This document shows positions 26,336-35,025 of a DNA stretch of 64,000 nt, one piece after another; position 1 is the first letter of the stretch, and every line of letters begins with the position of its first letter. The stretch spans positions 682,001 to 746,000 of the forward strand of contig NZ_JADKSJ010000002.1 in the NCBI RefSeq assembly GCF_015351235.1. The letters are read 5' to 3'. The translations under genes were made by a program, and so were the position numbers. The DNA comes from Plantibacter sp. VKM Ac-2880 (lineage in GTDB: Bacteria > Actinomycetota > Actinomycetes > Actinomycetales > Microbacteriaceae). The notes under the pieces were generated by a model. That model ran no database searches and was not told the DNA's origin. It saw only the letters and a program-made list of their open reading frames with translations.

Positions 26336-27263
26336 CCTGCAGACCCGACCGTCCGCTGCTGACGACGACGGTCTCTCCCCCGACGCCGCCGCCCGACGCG
26401 CCCGCGGTGACGTACAACGTGCCAAGCTCCTGCGCCGGCAACGGATCTCGAGCATCGGCAAGCACGCGGGCCTGATCCTGCTCGGCCTCCTGATGCTCTA
26501 CCCGGTGCTGTGGATGGTCGTGTCGTCCCTCCGCCCGAACGGCTTCATCTTCGACAACCCGGGGCTCGTCCTCGACACCTTCGAGGCGTCGAACTACACG
26601 AACGGGTGGAACGCGCTCGCGCAGCCCTTCGGCAGCTACCTCGCGAACTCGGCAATCGTCGTCGTCGGCTCCATCATCGGCAACCTGCTCACCTGCTCGC
26701 TCGCGGCGTACGCCTTCGCCCGGCTGCGGTTCCGGTTCAAGCGCTTCGCCTTCGCGGCGATGCTGCTCACGATGATGCTGCCGATCCACGTGCTGATCAT
26801 CCCCCAGTACGTGATCTTCGCCCAGCTCGACTGGATCAACACCTACCTGCCGCTCATCGTCCCGAAGTTCCTCGCGACGGACGCGTTCTTCATCTTCCTC
26901 ATGGTGCAGTTCATCCGCGGCATCCCCCGGGAACTCGATGAGGCAGCACGCATCGACGGCGCCGGACACCTGCGGATCTTCGGGCAGATCATGTTGCCGC
27001 TCATGACGCCGGCGCTCGCGACCACGGCCATCTTCACCTTCATCTGGACGTGGAACGACTTCTTCGGACAGCTCATCTTCGTCACGGACCCCGACAAGTA
27101 CACCTCGTCGGTCGCCCTCCGCTCGTTCGTCGACACCCAGTCGCAATCCGACTACGGCGCGCTCTTCGCGATGAGTGTAGTCACCCTCCTCCCGGTGTTC
27201 CTGGCCTTCCTGTTCGGTCAACGCTTCCTCCTCCGGGGCATCGCCACGACCGGCGGCAAGTAG
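26328..27263 (+). CDS. ABC sugar transporter permease (MalG/LacG-like)
   Basis: A 311-residue second permease with a ~45-residue cytoplasmic N-terminus, then six helices (GLILLGLLMLYPVLWMVVSS first). The EAA loop is ELDEAARIDGAGHLRIFGQI (~200-220). The MalG-like length and its position right after the MalF-like gene (8-bp overlap) indicate a heterodimeric channel. Substrate is unknown. The downstream GH2 enzyme suggests a beta-linked oligosaccharide or glycoside. Confidence 0.93.
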   Translation: MTDLQTRPSAADDDGLSPDAAARRARGDVQRAKLLRRQRISSIGKHAGLILLGLLMLYPVLWMVVSSLRPNGFIFDNPGLVLDTFEASNYTNGWNALAQPFGSYLANSAIVVVGSIIGNLLTCSLAAYAFARLRFRFKRFAFAAMLLTMMLPIHVLIIPQYVIFAQLDWINTYLPLIVPKFLATDAFFIFLMVQFIRGIPRELDEAARIDGAGHLRIFGQIMLPLMTPALATTAIFTFIWTWNDFFGQLIFVTDPDKYTSSVALRSFVDTQSQSDYGALFAMSVVTLLPVFLAFLFGQRFLLRGIATTGGK

Positions 27264-27282
27264 TCGCGCCCGCCCTGAGTCG

Positions 27283-27381
27283 CCTCCGACCCCTGAGCCG
27301 CCGCCGGTCTCCGGTCCCTGAGTCGCCACCGGTCTCCGGTCCCTGAGCTACGACCCCGGTCCCTGAGCTTGTCGAAGGGCC
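27283..27381. repeat. Degenerate intergenic repeat array
   Basis: Five imperfect units of the form CCGGTCCCTGAGTCGCCA, ending in one complete GGTCCCTGAGCTTGTCGAAG, lie between the permease and binding-protein genes. Only the last unit keeps the full palindrome half. Confidence 0.8.
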
Positions 27382-27417
27382 GTCCTCCATCCGTTCCATC
27401 CCTCCCGAAGGAGCATC

Positions 27418-28749
27418 ATGCAACGCCACCCCCGATCCCGTTCCCGCATCCTCGCCGCTGCGGCGACCACCACCGTCGCGGCCATCGCCCTGAGCGGCTG
27501 CGCCGTCGGCGGCGCCGGGAACAGCGACGCCGCCCTCAGCGACGAGGACGTCACCATCTCCTTCGCGTGGTGGGGAGCCAGTGCGCGCGACGAGCGCACC
27601 CGTGCAGCCATCGACCTCTTCGAGGAGGAGTACCCGAACATCACCGTGAAGGCCCAGTCCACGGAGTGGGGCGGGTACTGGGACAAGCTGGCGACGACCG
27701 CGGCCGGCGGGAACGCGCCCGACGTGATGCAGTTCGACCAGACACACCTCTCCTCCTACGCCCAGCGGGGTGCACTCGCGAACGTGGACGAGTTCGGCGA
27801 GGTCCTCGACACCTCCGAGTTCCCGGCGGCGCTGCTCGACCAGGGTCGCGTCGACGGCTCGCTGCACGGGGTCCCGGCCGGCGTCGGCTCGACGGGCGTC
27901 CTGGTGAACACGACCGTGCTGGCGCAGTACGGCATCGAGCTCCCCGACCCGACGACGTGGACGTGGGACGACCTGACGGCCACGGCACTCGCGGTGACGG
28001 AGGCCTCCGGCGGCGCCGTGCACGGCATCTCGCCGTTCGGCGGCGACATGCCGACGCTCACCCTGTGGGCTCGGCAGCACGGCAACGACGTCTACGACAC
28101 CGAGGGCGAATTCATCCTGGAGGAGTCCGTGCTGTCCGAATACTGGGACTACGCCCTCGGCCAGATCGAGAGCGGTGCAGCGCCCTCGGCGTCGCAGCTC
28201 GCCGAACAGTCGGGCTCAGCGCTCGACCTGTCGGACATCGCGACAGGTCGGACCGCGTTCACCTTCGCCCCGTCAGCCCTCGTCACCGCCTATCTGGCCG
28301 CCGCGCCGGGCACCGAGTTCGACCTCGTCCCGATCCCGGCCGACGCGGATGCGACCGACGGCTACATGTACGTCCGGCCGTCGATGTACTGGACGGTCTC
28401 GTCGCAGTCCGAGCACCCGGCGGAAGCGGCGCTGCTCATCGACTTCCTGACGTCCGAACCGGCCGTCGCGAAGCTGTTCGGCACCGAGCGCGGTATGCCG
28501 GCTACGCCGACGTTCCAGGAGGCGGTCGCCCCGGACCTCACGCCAGGGGACCGGATCGTCGCCGACGCCATCGAATCCGCGACGGCGTTGTCCGGCGATG
28601 CCCCCGGCATCACGCCGGTCGGGGCGGAGGACGCCGAGGCGATGCTCGCCCGGTACAACCAGGACGTCCAGTTCGGCCGGAAGACGACCGCCGAGGCGGC
28701 GAAGGCCTACATCGAGGAACTGCGCGCGGCGATCACCGCCGCGAGCTGA
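27418..28749 (+). CDS. ABC transporter sugar-binding lipoprotein 1
   Basis: A 443-residue extracytoplasmic solute-binding protein of the CUT1 type. The lipobox LSGC puts the lipidated Cys at residue 28. The mature part begins with a Gly/Ser/Asp linker, then VTISFAWWGASARDERTRAAID. PNITVKAQ, APDVMQFDQ and NQDVQFGRKT are typical of the family. The start has GAAGGAGCATC directly upstream. It captures sugar and delivers it to the two permeases encoded before it. It is followed 33 bp later by a close paralogue. Confidence 0.93.
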   Translation: MQRHPRSRSRILAAAATTTVAAIALSGCAVGGAGNSDAALSDEDVTISFAWWGASARDERTRAAIDLFEEEYPNITVKAQSTEWGGYWDKLATTAAGGNAPDVMQFDQTHLSSYAQRGALANVDEFGEVLDTSEFPAALLDQGRVDGSLHGVPAGVGSTGVLVNTTVLAQYGIELPDPTTWTWDDLTATALAVTEASGGAVHGISPFGGDMPTLTLWARQHGNDVYDTEGEFILEESVLSEYWDYALGQIESGAAPSASQLAEQSGSALDLSDIATGRTAFTFAPSALVTAYLAAAPGTEFDLVPIPADADATDGYMYVRPSMYWTVSSQSEHPAEAALLIDFLTSEPAVAKLFGTERGMPATPTFQEAVAPDLTPGDRIVADAIESATALSGDAPGITPVGAEDAEAMLARYNQDVQFGRKTTAEAAKAYIEELRAAITAAS

Positions 28750-28782
28750 CCGTCCACCATCCACCCCATGCAAAGGAGCATC

Positions 28783-30111
28783 ATGCAACGCCACCCACGA
28801 TCCAGGTACCGCTTCCTCGGCTTCGCGGCCGCCACCGTCGTCTCCGCCCTCGCCCTGAGCGGCTGTGCCGTCGGCGGCGGGAACAGCGACGCCGCGCTCA
28901 GCGACGAGGACGTTACCATCACCTTCAACTGGTGGGGTGCCGCCGCCCGCGACGAGCGCACCCGCGCGGCCATCGACCTCTTCGAAGAGAAGTACCCGAA
29001 CATCACCGTGAAGGGGCAGTCGACGGAGTGGGGTGGCTACTGGGACAAGCTCGCCACCACGGTCGCCGGTGGCGACGCTCCCGACGTGATGCAGTTCGAC
29101 CAGCTGTACCTCGCCTCGTATGCGCAACGCGGCGCGCTCGCGAACCTCGACGAGCTCGACGAGTTCCTCGACACCTCGGCCCTCAGCGACGAGGTGCTCG
29201 ACCAGGGCCGTGTCAAGGACGAGCTGTACGGCGTCCCGATCGGTGTCGGCACCGTCGGACTCATGGTCAACCGCTCCATCTTCGAGCAGTACGGCATCAC
29301 GCCGCCCGACTCGACCACGTGGACGTGGGACGAGCTCAACGAGGTCGCCCTGCAGGTGACGGAGGCCTCTGGTGGCGCCGTCCACGGCATCTCCCCCTTC
29401 GGTGGCGACATGCCGACCCTCACCCTCTGGGCCAGGCAGCACGGCAACGACATCTACGACAAGGACGGCAAGGTCATCCTGAAGCCCGAGGTCGTGGAGG
29501 AGTACTGGCAGTACGCGCTCGACCAGATCACGAGCGGTGCCGCCCCCGGTGCCGCGCAGCTGGCTGAGGGCAACGGGGTCGCGATCGACCTCATGGACAT
29601 CAGCACCGGCAAGGTCGCGATGAACTTCCAGCCGTCCGCCGTGCTCACAGCGTTCCAGGCCGCCGCGCCCGACCACCAGCTCGACCTGCTGCCGTTCCCG
29701 GCCGCGCCCGACGCCTCGGAGGGCTTCCAGTACCTGAAGCCCGCAATGTACTGGTCGGTGTCGTCGACCTCGGAGCACCCGGCGGAGGCCGCCCTGCTGG
29801 TCGACTTCCTCACCACCGACACCGAGGTCGCGAAGCTGTTCGGCACCGAGCGCGGCATGCCCGCCAACCCGGCGTTCCAGGAGGCGATCGAACCCGACCT
29901 GACGGCCACCGACACGATCGTCGCCGGTGTCGTGGACGCCGCCCGTGAGGCGTCCGGACCGGCTCCCGCGATCACGCCCGTGGGTGGTGGTGACAGCGAG
30001 GAGATCCTCGGTCGGTACAACCAGGACGTGCAGTTCGGCAAGACCACGCCGAAGGAGGCGGCCGAGGCGTTCGTCGCCGAACTCACCAAGGCCGTCGACG
30101 ACGCCAGGTAG
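28783..30111 (+). CDS. ABC transporter sugar-binding lipoprotein 2 (tandem paralogue)
   Basis: 442 residues, highly similar to the preceding protein over its whole length (shared ARDERTRAAIDLFEE, STEWGGYWDKLATT, GGAVHGISPFGGDMPTLTLW). The lipobox LSGC again gives Cys28. The ATG at 28783 is preferred over one 15 bases earlier because AAAGGAGCATC precedes it, the same context as in paralogue 1. Differences cluster in loops likely to line the ligand cleft (for example FAWWGASA versus FNWWGAAA). The pair may recognise different sugars through one channel, or may raise dose. Confidence 0.92.
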   Translation: MQRHPRSRYRFLGFAAATVVSALALSGCAVGGGNSDAALSDEDVTITFNWWGAAARDERTRAAIDLFEEKYPNITVKGQSTEWGGYWDKLATTVAGGDAPDVMQFDQLYLASYAQRGALANLDELDEFLDTSALSDEVLDQGRVKDELYGVPIGVGTVGLMVNRSIFEQYGITPPDSTTWTWDELNEVALQVTEASGGAVHGISPFGGDMPTLTLWARQHGNDIYDKDGKVILKPEVVEEYWQYALDQITSGAAPGAAQLAEGNGVAIDLMDISTGKVAMNFQPSAVLTAFQAAAPDHQLDLLPFPAAPDASEGFQYLKPAMYWSVSSTSEHPAEAALLVDFLTTDTEVAKLFGTERGMPANPAFQEAIEPDLTATDTIVAGVVDAAREASGPAPAITPVGGGDSEEILGRYNQDVQFGKTTPKEAAEAFVAELTKAVDDAR

Positions 30112-30124
30112 CGCCTCCCCGACC

Positions 30125-30291
30125 GCCCTTCGACAGGCTCAGGGACCGAGGACCGCATCCGGTCCCTGAGCCGCATCCGGTCCCCGAGCCGCACCCGGTC
30201 CCTGAACCGCACCCGGTCCCTGAACCGCACCCGGTCCCTGAACCGCACCCGGTCCCTGAACCGCATCCGGTCCCTGAGCCTGTCGAAGGGC
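30125..30291. repeat. Intergenic repeat array with 18-bp tandem units
   Basis: It opens with CTTCGACAGGCTCAGGGACC, continues with seven 18-bp units (GGTCCCTGAACCGCACCC type) and closes with GGTCCCTGAGCCTGTCGAAG. Complete palindrome halves face each other at the ends with the degenerate tandem array between them. Confidence 0.9.
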
Positions 30292-30322
30292 CCACCACCC
30301 GCAACGACCATCGGATTGACAC

Positions 30323-32185
30323 ATGACGCACCCGCTCCGCTTCCCCACACCGCTTCCGAACGGACGGCCCGATGCCGGCCCGACGCCGCGCCCCGAGTAC
30401 CCGCGGCCGCAACTCGTCCGTGACGGCTGGATGAACCTCAACGGCTTGTGGGAGTTCGAGATCGACGCCGGTGACAGCGGCCTCGAGCGAGGACTCCTCG
30501 GGCGTGAGCTGTCCGATCGGATCCTCGTGCCGTTCGCCCCGGAGTCGAGCGCGTCCGGGGTCGAGCACACGGACTTCATGGAGGCGGTCTGGTACCGGAC
30601 ACGGTTCACGGTCCCGGCCGACTGGCCGGGCACACGCGCCGTGCTGCACTTCAGTGCCGTCGACCACGACACGACGGTGTGGGTCGACGGCGTGGAGGCG
30701 ATGCGGCATCGGGGTGGGTTCACACCGATTCGCGTGCCGCTCGGCGCAGTCGAGCCCGGCCAGGAGCTGGAGATCGTCGTCCGGGCTCGCGACTCCCGGC
30801 ATGAGCTGAAGGCCGGGGGCAAGCAGGCCACCTGGTACGGCAACACCGACTGCTACTACACGCGCACCACCGGCATCTGGCAGACGGTGTGGGTGGAGGC
30901 CGTCGACGAGCTGCACCTGCGGCGGTTCACCGCCGTGCCCGATGCTGACGCGGGCCGCTTCGACTGCACGCTCGTCCCCAGCCGGAACCGTGCAAGCGCG
31001 ACGGCGACCGTGACGCTGTCGGCCGACGGGGTCGTCGTCGCCGAGGAGACCGTCGGCCTCGGTTCGACGATGTCGCCGTCGCTCCGGCTCGACGTCCCGC
31101 GGGAGCACGTGCGGTCGTGGAGTCCGAGCGACCCCTTCCTCTACACGCTCGAGATCGTCATCCAAGACGGCGCGGGCGAGGTCACCGACCGGGTGTCCAG
31201 CTACGCGGGACTCCGGAGCATCGCGATCGACGGCACCGCCGTGCTCATCAACGGCGAGCACGTGTTTCAGCGGCTCGTGCTCGACCAGGGCTACTGGCCG
31301 TCCTCACTCATGACGGCACCGGACGACGAGGCGCTGGTCGCCGACATCACGCTCGGGATGGAGGCGGGGTTCAACGGTGCTCGGCTGCACCAGAAGGTGT
31401 TCGAGGAGCGCTACCTCTATCACGCGGACCGGCTCGGCTATCTGGTGTGGGGCGAGTTCGGCGACTGGGGGGTGTCGGGTGCCGGTACCGTCGGCCACAA
31501 CCAGGGGCCGACCGCGTCGTTCATCACGCAGTGGGTCGAAGCCTTGGAGCGTGACGTGAACCACCCGTCGATCATCGGCTGGTGCCCGTTGAACGAGACG
31601 CACCAGACGTTGCACGACCGCCTGACGGTGCTCGACGACGTCACGCGCGGGATGTTCCTCGCGACGAAGCTCATCGACCCGAGCCGTCCCGTGATCGACG
31701 CATCGGGTTACGCCCACCGGGTGCGCGAGACCGACGTCTGGGATGCGCACTCCTACGAGCAGGATCCGGCGGCCTTCGCGGTCGAGCAGGGCGGTGTCGG
31801 GGCGGGCGAGCCGTTCACGAACCTCGAGGACGGACGGGTCATCTCCCTGCCGTACGAGGGGCAGCCGTTCTTCGTGTCGGAGTTCGGCGGCATCTGGTGG
31901 AACGCGGAGCTCGCCGCGGCCGATGCCGATGGGGATTCGTGGGGGTACGGAGCACGGGTGGCGTCGGTCGAGGAGTTCCACGAGCGGTTCGCCGGGCTCG
32001 TGCGGGTGCTCACCGACGACGAGAACATGTTCGGTTACTGCTACACGCAGCTCACCGACACCTTCCAGGAGCAGAACGGGATCTTCGACTTCGAGCGTCG
32101 CCCGAAGTTCGATCTGGCCCGAGTGCGTGCCGTGCTCGCCGCGGATGCCGCCTACGAGCGTCGGGAGCGGCACCCCTCGTCCTGA
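30323..32185 (+). CDS. Glycoside hydrolase family 2 protein (beta-galactosidase/beta-glucuronidase-like)
   Basis: A 620-residue, probably cytoplasmic enzyme (no signal peptide). A sugar-binding jelly-roll domain (~25-215, with NLNGLWEFEID, EAVWYRTRFTVP, HRGGFTPIRVPL) is followed by an Ig-like domain (~220-310) and a TIM barrel (~320-600). The acid/base is Glu425 in WCPLNETHQ and the nucleophile Glu520 in FVSEFGGIWW, in normal GH2 spacing. It would hydrolyse a beta-glycoside imported by the preceding ABC transporter. The exact sugar cannot be told. The length is short compared with LacZ and nearer to beta-glucuronidase-type GH2 enzymes. It is last in the LacI-regulated locus. Confidence 0.92.
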   Translation: MTHPLRFPTPLPNGRPDAGPTPRPEYPRPQLVRDGWMNLNGLWEFEIDAGDSGLERGLLGRELSDRILVPFAPESSASGVEHTDFMEAVWYRTRFTVPADWPGTRAVLHFSAVDHDTTVWVDGVEAMRHRGGFTPIRVPLGAVEPGQELEIVVRARDSRHELKAGGKQATWYGNTDCYYTRTTGIWQTVWVEAVDELHLRRFTAVPDADAGRFDCTLVPSRNRASATATVTLSADGVVVAEETVGLGSTMSPSLRLDVPREHVRSWSPSDPFLYTLEIVIQDGAGEVTDRVSSYAGLRSIAIDGTAVLINGEHVFQRLVLDQGYWPSSLMTAPDDEALVADITLGMEAGFNGARLHQKVFEERYLYHADRLGYLVWGEFGDWGVSGAGTVGHNQGPTASFITQWVEALERDVNHPSIIGWCPLNETHQTLHDRLTVLDDVTRGMFLATKLIDPSRPVIDASGYAHRVRETDVWDAHSYEQDPAAFAVEQGGVGAGEPFTNLEDGRVISLPYEGQPFFVSEFGGIWWNAELAAADADGDSWGYGARVASVEEFHERFAGLVRVLTDDENMFGYCYTQLTDTFQEQNGIFDFERRPKFDLARVRAVLAADAAYERRERHPSS

Positions 32186-32193
32186 CCCACCCC

Positions 32194-32486
32194 CGGTCCC
32201 GGAGCCCGTCGAAGGGCGCCGTGCTCCGGTCTCTGAGCCCGTCGAAGGGCACCAACCCCGGTCCCCGAGCCTGTCGAAGGGCACCACCCCCGGTCCCCGA
32301 GCCTGTCGAATGGCGCCACCCCCGGTCCCTGCGCCTGTCGAATGGCCCCACCCCCGGTCCCTGCGCCTGTCGAATGGCCCCACCCCCGGTCCCTGCGCCT
32401 GTCGAATGGCGCCACCCCCGGTCCCTGAGCCTGTCGAAGGGCGCCACCCCCGGTCCCTGAGCCTGTCGAAGGGCACACGCTCAGGG
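32194..32486. repeat. Dense intergenic repeat array, 32-bp tandem units
   Basis: About nine copies of the GGTCCC..GAGCCTGTCGAAGGG half-site. Three central units are near-identical 32-mers (GGTCCCTGCGCCTGTCGAAT plus a GGC-CCCACCCCC spacer). This fills the ~310-bp gap between convergent genes and no gene is seen. Confidence 0.9.
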
Positions 32487-32497
32487 ACCGCGGCCGG

Positions 32498-33358
32498 TCA
32501 GCTCGTCCCGCCCCCGGCGATCACGAGCGCGGCGGCCATGCCGTTGAACCACATGTGGGTCCAGATGCCGGGGCCGAGTCGCTTGGTGGTGGCGGCATAC
32601 ACGCCGTTGACGACGCCGAGCACGAGGATGGTGAGGCCGAGGGTCACCATGGTGATCGGGCTGCCCCAACCCTCGTAGAGGTGGACGGCGGCGAACAGGA
32701 GTGCGCTCGCGCCGACGGACACCACGGCTGCGGTGCGGCGTCGTGAGGTGGATGGGGTCGCACCCGCGCCACCGCGGACGGCGCTGGACGCTCGCCCGCG
32801 CAGGATGGTGTTCCGGAAGCCCCGGAGCAGCAGCCCGCGGAAGAGGAGCTCTTCGCAGATGGGGGCGACGATGGCGACGGCGATGACCGAGTTGAGGATC
32901 ACCCACCCGATCTCGGGGGCCGGGGGCGCCAGGTTCGACTTCGGCGTTCCGCCCATGAGGGTGATGACGAAGCCGTCGATCATGCCGGCGATGAGCCGGA
33001 TGCCGATCGCCGAGCCGAGGCCGATGAAGACGTCGAACCAGCGGAACTGCAGCCCGAAGTCCGTGACCCAGGATCCGGTGCCAAAGCGTTTGCAGACGAT
33101 GGCCAAGGCGATGAGGATGCCGCCGTAGAAGACGGTCCAGAGCAGGAGGTCGGCGAGTTGGGTGTCGCCGAGGACGGCGGGGAGCGCGCCGCGCAGGACG
33201 GCGAGGAGCGCCAGGGTGATGACGAGGACGATCAGGGCGGTGCCGGCTCCCCATCGGCTGCCGTCCGGTGGGGTGTAGGGCAAGGCGGCGGTGGCCCGGC
33301 GGTCCTCGGCTCGTCGCTGACGTGGGGTCGGTGACGGCTCGGTCTGTCCGGTGGTCAT
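32498..33358 (-). CDS. CPBP-family intramembrane metalloprotease
   Basis: A 286-residue membrane protein with about eight helices. All three family motifs are present: EExxxR as EELLFR (Glu169, Glu170, Arg174), FxxxH as FAAVH (His226), and HxxxN/D as HMWFN (His268, Asn272). These proteins cleave substrates within the membrane or, in bacteria, are often tied to bacteriocin self-immunity. No peptide-export genes are visible here. The open frame extends far upstream, but the ATG at 33358 is chosen because it overlaps the stop of the small membrane protein by 4 bp. An Arg/Ser-rich insert (~188-210) is unusual. Confidence 0.88.
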   Translation of the reverse strand: MTTGQTEPSPTPRQRRAEDRRATAALPYTPPDGSRWGAGTALIVLVITLALLAVLRGALPAVLGDTQLADLLLWTVFYGGILIALAIVCKRFGTGSWVTDFGLQFRWFDVFIGLGSAIGIRLIAGMIDGFVITLMGGTPKSNLAPPAPEIGWVILNSVIAVAIVAPICEELLFRGLLLRGFRNTILRGRASSAVRGGAGATPSTSRRRTAAVVSVGASALLFAAVHLYEGWGSPITMVTLGLTILVLGVVNGVYAATTKRLGPGIWTHMWFNGMAAALVIAGGGTS

Positions 33359-33777
33359 CGGACGGGTCGGGAGAAGTGCGCCCGTGCTGCCGGGAGGTAC
33401 ATCTCGACGACGGCGACGATGGTCACGATGACAACGATGATCGCGAGGATGTTGCCGACGAAGATGGAGGCGATCGAGCCGAGGACGGACAGCACGCCGA
33501 AGATCGTGAGGATCACGCGGGCCCAGTTGCGTCCTTGCGCCATGAACCAGGCAAAGAGCACGTGGAGTGCGGCGCCGATGAACGAGCCGATGCCGGAGGA
33601 GATGGTCATGACCTCGGTAGGCACGGGCAGGTTGAGGCGGGCGGCGGCGGCCTCCTCGGCGGGTGAGGTGGCGGTGAGGATGCCGGAGATGACGAGGAGG
33701 ACGGCGACGACGACCCACAGCCAGAAGGAGATCGCGATGGGGGTGGGGACGGACTTGTTGCCGATGTTCATGGTCAT
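33355..33777 (-). CDS. Small four-helix membrane protein, unknown function
   Basis: A 140-residue protein with four hydrophobic segments (about 16-36, 58-80, 83-104 and 108-127) and short charged ends. FMAQGRNWARVILTIFGVLSVLG resembles small actinobacterial membrane proteins without assigned function. A second in-frame ATG lies 6 bases downstream. It is coupled by a 4-bp overlap to the CPBP protease, so it may be a partner or substrate of it (inference). Confidence 0.75.
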   Translation of the reverse strand: MTMNIGNKSVPTPIAISFWLWVVVAVLLVISGILTATSPAEEAAAARLNLPVPTEVMTISSGIGSFIGAALHVLFAWFMAQGRNWARVILTIFGVLSVLGSIASIFVGNILAIIVVIVTIVAVVEMYLPAARAHFSRPVR

Positions 33778-33823
33778 GATGCTCGTTTCGGGTCACGGGA
33801 GGATCCGACGGCCGGACCCAGGC

Positions 33824-34021
33824 TGGTCGAAGGGTATTGCCCATTGCCTGACCCCTGGAAGGGGGTATGTCCCGGCTGTCCACGTTTCGCAGGCCCATCT
33901 CCGGTCCCTGAGCCCATCTCCGGTCCCTGAGCCCGGCTCCGGTCCCTGAGCCCGGCTCCGGTCCCTGAGCCCGGCTCCGGTCCCTGAGCCCGGCTCCGGT
34001 CCCTGAGCCTGTCGAAGGGCA
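33824..34021. repeat. Intergenic repeat array, 19-bp tandem units
   Basis: Six tandem units GGTCCCTGAGCCCGGCTCC (19 bp; the first two carry CCATCT) end in a complete GGTCCCTGAGCCTGTCGAAG. A truncated copy (CTGGTCGAAGGG) lies at 33826. The remainder of the 300-bp gap 33778-34078 shows no gene. Confidence 0.88.
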
Positions 34022-34078
34022 CCCGCGCATCCTGTCAACCCTGCTCGTCTCCGGAGCTGTACCTCTTAATCTCTCCCC

Positions 34079-34258
34079 ATGACGAACGAGACGAACGACA
34101 CCGACAGCACCTCGAGTGAGGGCACCCCGAAGCCGGACGGCCTGGGCGAGAACCAGACGATCCCCAACAGCGAGGACGGCCTGGCGGTCGGCCACGACCC
34201 CGACGCCTCGAACTTCAACCAGGAAGAGGATCCCGACCATCCCAGCGACGACGCGTAG
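34079..34258 (+). CDS. Small acidic hydrophilic protein (59 residues), unknown function
   Basis: ATG at 34079 opens a 60-codon frame ending in TAG at 34258. The product (starting MTNETNDTDS, ending DHPSDDA) has about one third Asp/Glu, no Cys, no hydrophobic stretch, and is probably disordered and cytoplasmic. Strong third-position GC and a perfect hairpin 13 bp after the stop support a real gene. No good ribosome site is seen close to the ATG (a GGAG lies ~24 bases upstream), so translation could be leaderless. Similar short acidic proteins occur in Microbacteriaceae, without known role. Confidence 0.65.
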   Translation: MTNETNDTDSTSSEGTPKPDGLGENQTIPNSEDGLAVGHDPDASNFNQEEDPDHPSDDA

Positions 34259-34270
34259 GTGTCGGGAACG

Positions 34271-34306
34271 ACAGAACGGCCGGTGCATCTGCACCGGCCG
34301 TTCTGT
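34271..34306. terminator. Hairpin terminator between convergent genes
   Basis: ACAGAACGGCCGGTGCA and its exact complement flank a TC, giving a 15-17 bp stem between the small acidic gene (+) and the LADTG surface gene (-), followed by GTTGG. It likely serves both. Confidence 0.75.
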
Positions 34307-34330
34307 GTTGGTCCGTGGACCGAGAGGGTG

Positions 34331-34879
34331 TTACGCGGCGAGGCCAGCGCGCTGACGACGCATCATCACGAGGACCGCGATGAGTGCTGCGCCGAGGACG
34401 ACTGCACCAGCAGCGCCCCACACGAGGAAGGCCGGGGTGTTGAAACCGGTGTCGGCGAGGCCGCCACCACCGGTGCCACCAGCGCCGCCACCAGCAGCTG
34501 CACGGACCGTGACGGTCGTGGTGCCGATGATCTGCGAGGAGAGGCCGGTGCCGGTCACCGTGTAGGTGCCGGTCGCGTTGGTCGGGAGGGTGACGGTCAG
34601 CGAGACCGAGCCAGTGGCCGAAGCCGTCTTGACGAGCGTCTTGGTGTCGACGGCCGCGAGGGTCGCACCGGTCGCGTTCTCACCGGTCAGGGCGAGCGAG
34701 ACGTCCTCGTTCGGCTGGAAGGCGCCGTCCGTGAAGGTCACGACGAAGGTGCCGCCGGGCGTGACATCGCCGGTGACGACGATGTCGGCGCCGGGAACGT
34801 ACGAGGCGTTCGCAGCGAGTGGAGCGACGAAGAGGCCAGCGAGGGCCAGCGCGAAGACCGCGGTGATTTTCTTGAGCAT
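34331..34879 (-). CDS. LADTG-anchored small surface protein with one Ig-like domain
   Basis: 182 residues: a signal peptide (MLKKITAVFALALAGLFVAPLAANA), one ~100-residue beta domain (VVTGDVTPGGTFVVTF, FQPNEDVSLALTG, TYTVTGTGLSS), a Gly-rich linker (GGGAGGTGGGG), LADTG, a helix and RRQRAGLAA. The domain resembles the repeat unit of the giant adhesin and the C-terminal domain of the two paralogues near 60 kb, so a single module is reused. The frame opens 150 bases earlier, but the ATG at 34879 has AAGGGG upstream and begins the signal peptide. It is probably sortase-anchored. Function is unknown. Confidence 0.85.
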   Translation of the reverse strand: MLKKITAVFALALAGLFVAPLAANASYVPGADIVVTGDVTPGGTFVVTFTDGAFQPNEDVSLALTGENATGATLAAVDTKTLVKTASATGSVSLTVTLPTNATGTYTVTGTGLSSQIIGTTTVTVRAAAGGGAGGTGGGGLADTGFNTPAFLVWGAAGAVVLGAALIAVLVMMRRQRAGLAA

Positions 34880-35025
34880 GTGTGGATTCCCCTTGGAGAC
34901 TGGTCGGTTGACAGTGCTGTAACTGACAGAGCTGTAGCTACCGCCACGACCAGCCGCGTCGTGACGAAGAGTAATTGCGTCGTATCCGAAGCCCCCCGAA
35001 AACGGTTCAAATCCGACAACACGCA

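Noticed and set aside
28273-29778. A 501-codon minus-strand frame opposite the two binding-protein genes
   Set aside because: Shadow frame that spans two genes with lipobox and family motifs on the plus strand.
32194-32486. Tandem repeats considered as a CRISPR array or coding minisatellite
   Set aside because: Spacers are nearly the same sequence, and frames through it are Pro/Arg low-complexity with no start signal.
33359-34294. Upstream extension of the CPBP protease frame to 34294
   Set aside because: The extension runs through another gene and the repeat array. The start at 33358, with a 4-bp overlap, is well placed and gives a normal family length.
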